From Allobosea robiniae (GTDB taxonomy: Bacteria; Pseudomonadota; Alphaproteobacteria; Rhizobiales; Beijerinckiaceae), in NCBI RefSeq assembly GCF_900102525.1, contig NZ_FNBZ01000005.1, forward strand, positions 372,001 to 436,000: a stretch of 64,000 nucleotides of DNA, in the 5' to 3' direction. The translations under genes were made by a program, and so were the position numbers. Position 1 is the stretch's first letter; each line of letters opens with the position of its first letter. Shown here in pieces: positions 60,285-64,000 of this stretch. Under the pieces are notes generated by a model. That model did not search any database. It was not told where the DNA came from and was given only the letters and a program-made list of their open reading frames with translations.

Positions 60285-60295
60285 CCCTTGTGCGA

Positions 60296-60979
60296 TCAAG
60301 CCTTGGCAGATTTTGGCTGCCCGCTGACGCCTCCGGTCATGCCGTCGAGCCAGGTGTCCGTGGCCGCGAACTGGCGCCCAGCCTCCACGGTCTTCCAGAA
60401 TGTCACATCGGCCCAATGAACGATCGTATTCTCGAGACTGCGCTCGAGGAGCTCCCCCTCGGCAGAGTGCGCCGCGGCGATATGAGCCACGGCCTCGGGC
60501 AGGTCCATGGCGAAGCAGATGAACACCCCGTAACCGGGATGGCGCACCGACGGAAAGCCGACGGCATATGAGTCAGCCTTCCAGCGCTTGACGTTGTCGG
60601 GCTGGAACTCCCAGACCTTGCCGATGTCGTGGCAGAGCGCGCCCGCGATCAGGATATCGCGATCGTAGCGGAAATTGGGGAACAGGCCCGCCATCTCCTC
60701 GGCCGTCTTGACCGCAAGGCGGCAAACCGAGCGCATATGATCACATTGCGTGCCGGTCAGGAGCGGGTTCGAGTCGTAATTGCCCGATGGCTTCATGTCG
60801 CCGATCTGCGTGAAACCATGGGCTTCGAGCGCTGCGACCCAGGCATCGATGACTTTGTCGCGCAGGTTGTGATCCTTGATCCATTCGACCTCCGGCATCT
60901 CGGCGACGCGGGCGGCACGTTTGGCGTCGGTGATCTCGATCGACTTGCCACGCATTGTCACGGTTCGCGGGTAGTTCAC
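60296..60979 (-). CDS. HD-domain phosphohydrolase-like protein linked to a TRAP operon
   Basis: A 227-residue protein. The GTG at 60979 has GGAG six bases upstream; the frame is open far beyond, but there it is a shadow of the TRAP gene. The HD motif is LIAGALCHDIGKVWEF near residue 120. Further metal-ligand candidates are His in TGTQCDHMRSVCR before it and HIAAAHSAEGE after it. HD enzymes hydrolyse phosphate esters or nucleotides, and some are oxygenases. It follows the DctM gene by 38 bp, so its substrate may be the imported compound. No closer assignment. Confidence 0.75.
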   Translation of the reverse strand: MNYPRTVTMRGKSIEITDAKRAARVAEMPEVEWIKDHNLRDKVIDAWVAALEAHGFTQIGDMKPSGNYDSNPLLTGTQCDHMRSVCRLAVKTAEEMAGLFPNFRYDRDILIAGALCHDIGKVWEFQPDNVKRWKADSYAVGFPSVRHPGYGVFICFAMDLPEAVAHIAAAHSAEGELLERSLENTIVHWADVTFWKTVEAGRQFAATDTWLDGMTGGVSGQPKSAKA

Positions 60980-61017
60980 AGCATTCTCCGAATTGAAGAT
61001 CAGGCGTTGGACGAGGG

Positions 61018-62307
61018 TCACTGCGCGCCGATCAGGCGTGGCAGCCACATGACGATGTCGGGGGCGACGATGATCAGGACGATCATCAGGAGCAGGCTTC
61101 CGATGAAGGGCAGAACGCCGAGAATGACGTCGCTGATGACGCCGCGCCCTCGTACCCCCTGCACGACGTAGAGATTGACCCCGACCGGCGGCGTGATCAT
61201 CGCGGTCTCGCACAGCAGGACGACCATGATGCCGAACCAGACCGGGTCGAAGCCGGCTTGCACCACGACGGGGACGATGATCGGGATCGTCACGATCATC
61301 ATCGGCAGCGGCTCCATGAAGCAGCCGAGAACGAGATAGAAGATGATGATCGCGACCAGCGTGCCCATCGGCCCGAGCCCGAGGCCGGTGATGAAGCCGT
61401 TCAGCGCGGCAACGAGGCCGATCGCCGACAGCACGAAGTTCAAAAAGAAAGCCGATGCCACGATCAGCATGATCATGGCGGATGTCCGCATCGTGCCATC
61501 CAGCGCTTCGAGGATCATCCTGACGGACAGCTTGCGGTTGACCGCCGCCAGCGCGATCGCCACGACGACGCCCAGTGCAGCCGATTCCGTCGGGGTCGCG
61601 AAGCCCGCATAGATGCTGCCGATCACGATCACGAAGATGAACCCGGGAGGAACAAGTCCGCTCAGGCTCTCGAGGCGTTCCTTCCAGGAGGTCTCGATCG
61701 CGCGGCCACGCCATTCCGGCCGGACGAGGCAGCAGATCAAGATCGTCGCCATGAAGATCAGCCCGAGCACGATCCCGGGCACGAAGCCGGCGAGATAGAG
61801 CTGCGGCACGGAGGTCTGCGTCAGCCAGCCATAGATGATCAGGTTGATCGATGGCGGTATCAGGATGCCGAGCGTGCCACCGGCGGCAATGGTGCCGAGG
61901 AAGAGCCTCTCGCCATAGCCGTAGGTCTTGATCACCGGCGTCGCGACGGTTCCGATGGTCGCGGCCGTCGCCACGCTCGAGCCCGAAGTCGCCGCAAACA
62001 CCATCGAGGCACCGATATTGGCGTGCATCAGCCCGCCCGGGAGCCAGGCGAGCCAATGGCTCATCGAGCGATAGAGTCGATCCGCCATGCCCGAGCGCAG
62101 CAGGATCTCTCCGAGCAGCACGAAGAGCGGCACGCTGACGAGGATGGCATTGGTCGAGGCCGACCAGATGACCTCGCCCATGGCGAGATAGATCGGCATC
62201 GGCGAGAACGCCGCCCCCAGCGACAACGCCAGAAGGAGAAGCGCCGCGCCGACGGGGATGCTGAGGCCGAGCAGGAGGATGAGGAGGCCGAGCGAGGTCT
62301 GGACCAT
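61018..62307 (-). CDS. TRAP transporter large permease, DctM family
   Basis: A 429-residue inner-membrane protein of about 12 helices. Family patterns include LLILLLGLSIPVGAALLLLA, SVPLFVLLGEILLRSGMADR, ASMVFAATSGSSVATAATIG and IPPSINLIIYGWLTQTSVPQ. It is the sodium-coupled transport subunit. It follows DctQ by five bases and precedes the HD gene. Confidence 0.95.
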   Translation of the reverse strand: MVQTSLGLLILLLGLSIPVGAALLLLALSLGAAFSPMPIYLAMGEVIWSASTNAILVSVPLFVLLGEILLRSGMADRLYRSMSHWLAWLPGGLMHANIGASMVFAATSGSSVATAATIGTVATPVIKTYGYGERLFLGTIAAGGTLGILIPPSINLIIYGWLTQTSVPQLYLAGFVPGIVLGLIFMATILICCLVRPEWRGRAIETSWKERLESLSGLVPPGFIFVIVIGSIYAGFATPTESAALGVVVAIALAAVNRKLSVRMILEALDGTMRTSAMIMLIVASAFFLNFVLSAIGLVAALNGFITGLGLGPMGTLVAIIIFYLVLGCFMEPLPMMIVTIPIIVPVVVQAGFDPVWFGIMVVLLCETAMITPPVGVNLYVVQGVRGRGVISDVILGVLPFIGSLLLMIVLIIVAPDIVMWLPRLIGAQ

Positions 62308-62312
62308 GGCCG

Positions 62313-62903
62313 CTATCTCTGGATCACGGGTTGAGCGTCGACGGCGTCGAGCGCCTCTTCGATTTCATCGGCGACATCGGGTGTCGTGACCATTGCGGCA
62401 GCGGCTGCGCGGTCACCGCGCATGAGGGCGAGCGCGACGAGGGCGAGCTGCTCCACGCAGACGAAGGCGAACCAGACCAGCCCGATGAACCAGAGCCCTT
62501 GCGGGATGACCAGCAATGTCCCCAGCGAGGTGTTCTCGCGTGCACCGAGGGTCCACGAGGTATCGACCGTGTCCCAGGCGAACCAGGCCATGATGAGTGC
62601 GACGGCGCCGAGCGCACCGAGCGCGAGGACATCCAGGGCGAACCTGATGACCGGCGGCGTCCAGTTCCTGATGACGTCGATCCGGACATGGGCGCGGTTC
62701 AACAAGGCGTAACTGAAGGCCCAGCTCGCGGAGATGGCGAGCGCATAGCTCGACAGCTCCGTGCCAACGCTGAACGGGATATGGATCACCTTGCGCGCCA
62801 GGATCTCCATGGTGATCACCACGGAGGATCCGACGAGCATCAGGCCGCCGATGCGGGCCATCCAGAGCGAGATGGCCGCGACGATCGCGTGAAATGCGTT
62901 CAT
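62313..62903 (-). CDS. TRAP transporter small permease, DctQ family
   Basis: A 196-residue protein with four hydrophobic helices (about residues 10-165). IPFSVGTELSSYALAISASW after helix 1 and NRAHVRIDVIRNWTPP are typical of DctQ. The tail is hydrophilic and acidic. It partners the DctM protein just downstream and the binding protein 27 bp upstream. Confidence 0.92.
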   Translation of the reverse strand: MNAFHAIVAAISLWMARIGGLMLVGSSVVITMEILARKVIHIPFSVGTELSSYALAISASWAFSYALLNRAHVRIDVIRNWTPPVIRFALDVLALGALGAVALIMAWFAWDTVDTSWTLGARENTSLGTLLVIPQGLWFIGLVWFAFVCVEQLALVALALMRGDRAAAAAMVTTPDVADEIEEALDAVDAQPVIQR

Positions 62904-62930
62904 GGCAATGTGCCCCGAAAAGCCCGCGGG

Positions 62931-63992
62931 TTACTGCGCCTTGGCCTCGATGCCCGCGACCTTGCCGACCGTCGCGTTCCACTCGGTGACGCATTCGGTG
63001 CCGCAGCGCTTGGCCCAATCGGGCAGGATCCGCTCGCGCAGGATCTTCTGCGCGGCCGCCTTGTCCGGCTCGGAGACGGTGACGAATTTCATCTTGGGAC
63101 TGGCTTCGATGCCGTCCTTGCAGGGGCCGAGACCGGTGTTGCAGTTCACGCCGTCCTGGATGTCGTTGCCCGCCTGCACCCACATGCGATCCTCCAGTTC
63201 GGCGAATTGCTGTTCGAGAATGGTGCGGGTCTTCGGGTCGAGCTTCGCCCAGCTGCTCAGATTGGCGCCGAAAAACGTCATCGACCAGCCCATGGGCAGC
63301 GCATAGAGATGGTCGCTCACCTCCCACCAGCGTGCGGTATTGCCGGCTGACGTGCCTGTCACCGCGCATTGCGCGACGCCGCGCTGCATCGCCGGGATGA
63401 CTTCGGCGAAGGGAACGTTCACCGAAGAGCCGCCGGCGCCCTCGACCATCTGCGACATTGCCCGGTTGAAGGTTCGCACCGCCTTGCCGCGCAGCGAATC
63501 CAGCCCCGTGATCTCGCCCTTGCAGTAGAACATCTGAGCCGCCACCGGGCTCATGCTGAGCAGCTTGGTGTGGTATTTCGTCTCGAGCGCCTTGGCGAGC
63601 GCGGGGCGGAAGGCGTCGGCAGCCTTGCGCTGCGTGACGATATCGACGGTCACGCCGGGCAGATCGAGGCCGTCGAAGCGGGAATCCTCGCCCGCCATGT
63701 AGGACATCGTCGCCTCGGAGATATCGAAGACGCCCTGCCGCAACAGGCGCAGCACCTCGGGGCCGCGTAGGCCGAGTTCCTCGAGCGATCCGAACGTCGT
63801 GGTAATCGCGCCGTTCGTCTTTGCCGCGAGCATCTCGGTGAAGAACGGCTTGTAGACCTTCTGGAACAGGTTCTGCGTCTGGTTTCCGCCAGAGACCTTG
63901 AGATTGATCTTCGGGAAATCCTGAGCCTGGGCGCCGAGCGCCGACATTCCAAAGGCTGCCAGAAACGCCAATACACGAAGCGGTCGCTGCAT
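62931..63992 (-). CDS. TRAP transporter solute-binding protein, DctP family
   Basis: A 353-residue periplasmic protein. The ATG at 63992 directly follows a GTG at 63995; the ribosome site lies at the window edge. Signal peptide about residues 1-23 (cleaved near AQA-QD). Landmarks are LDSLRGKAVRTFNRAMSQMV with the ligand-binding Arg, and PFAEVIPAMQRGVAQCAVTG. Four or five Cys in the C-terminal half (CNTGLGPC, RCGTEC) may form disulfides, which is uncommon for the family. First visible gene of the TRAP/HD operon; genes further upstream lie outside the window. Confidence 0.92.
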   Translation of the reverse strand: MQRPLRVLAFLAAFGMSALGAQAQDFPKINLKVSGGNQTQNLFQKVYKPFFTEMLAAKTNGAITTTFGSLEELGLRGPEVLRLLRQGVFDISEATMSYMAGEDSRFDGLDLPGVTVDIVTQRKAADAFRPALAKALETKYHTKLLSMSPVAAQMFYCKGEITGLDSLRGKAVRTFNRAMSQMVEGAGGSSVNVPFAEVIPAMQRGVAQCAVTGTSAGNTARWWEVSDHLYALPMGWSMTFFGANLSSWAKLDPKTRTILEQQFAELEDRMWVQAGNDIQDGVNCNTGLGPCKDGIEASPKMKFVTVSEPDKAAAQKILRERILPDWAKRCGTECVTEWNATVGKVAGIEAKAQ

Positions 63993-64000
63993 CACTCTCT

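Overview
The window is high-GC chromosomal DNA of an alphaproteobacterium, most likely Hyphomicrobiales (a Bosea-like soil or plant-associated heterotroph; the genus is an inference). The pointers are a minCDE operon with a CtrA-like box, a RegB/ActS-RegA/ActR redox two-component pair, an MmcB-family protein, an intracellular PHB depolymerase, the cobalamin gene cobF, and many solute-binding proteins. I see no tRNA, rRNA, CRISPR, phage or transposase gene. Codon use looks even throughout, so this reads as core chromosome mixed with catabolic operons rather than a recent island.

Layout. 1-3.5 kb: the end of an MFS exporter, dapD, cobF and two small unknown genes. 3.5-6.3 kb: an orphan TRAP binding protein with a VOC protein, then an aldose-epimerase-like gene. 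6.3-10.6 kb: an amidohydrolase operon (M20 hydrolase, D-aminopeptidase, peptide-binding protein). 10.7-18.5 kb: housekeeping and regulation (YgjP-like peptidase, phaZ, actS/actR, MFS plus LysR, mmcB). 18.6-25.9 kb: a LacI-controlled TRAP operon ending in a RuBisCO-like protein and a DUF1537 kinase. This is the OiaX/OiaK pairing of branched-sugar-acid (apionate-type) catabolism, with a VOC protein of unknown role. 25.9-31.8 kb: a polar amino-acid ABC transporter with a DoeB/EutE-like deacylase and an EutB-like dehydratase, divergent from an IclR regulator. 31.8-42.1 kb: a GntR regulator with two winged-helix modules, divergent from an operon of C45 acyltransferase, peptide-binding protein, MlrC-like M81 protein, second binding protein, DppB/DppC permeases and a D-cysteine-desulfhydrase-like enzyme. 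42.3-44.2 kb: minCDE. 44.2-46.6 kb: a stand-alone FtsH(M41)-like zinc-peptidase domain and two overlapping LysR genes. 46.7-51.0 kb: a third peptide transporter with a class-A beta-lactamase-like serine hydrolase. 51.1-58.3 kb: a seven-gene minus-strand operon (enolase-superfamily enzyme, GntR, sugar ABC transporter, GlcG-like protein, GMC oxidoreductase) behind an AT-rich palindrome. 58.6-64 kb: a membrane-anchored glutamate-synthase-like flavoprotein, then a TRAP operon with an HD-domain enzyme.

How it works together. Most operons pair an uptake system with one or a few hydrolases, lyases or oxidoreductases and a nearby regulator, so the window is a string of scavenging modules. Nine solute-binding proteins are present but only one ABC ATPase. 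The peptide-type and sugar-type ABC systems must borrow ATPases encoded elsewhere. The recurring theme of unusual amides (D-aminopeptidase, M20, C45, M81, beta-lactamase-like, D-cysteine-desulfhydrase-like enzymes) suggests use of D-amino-acid-containing or cyclic peptides and related compounds. Substrates cannot be fixed from sequence alone. The most notable items are the RuBisCO-like operon with its VOC partner, the C45/M81 operon, the orphan M41-like protein, the tandem LysR pair, and several clean palindromic operator candidates.
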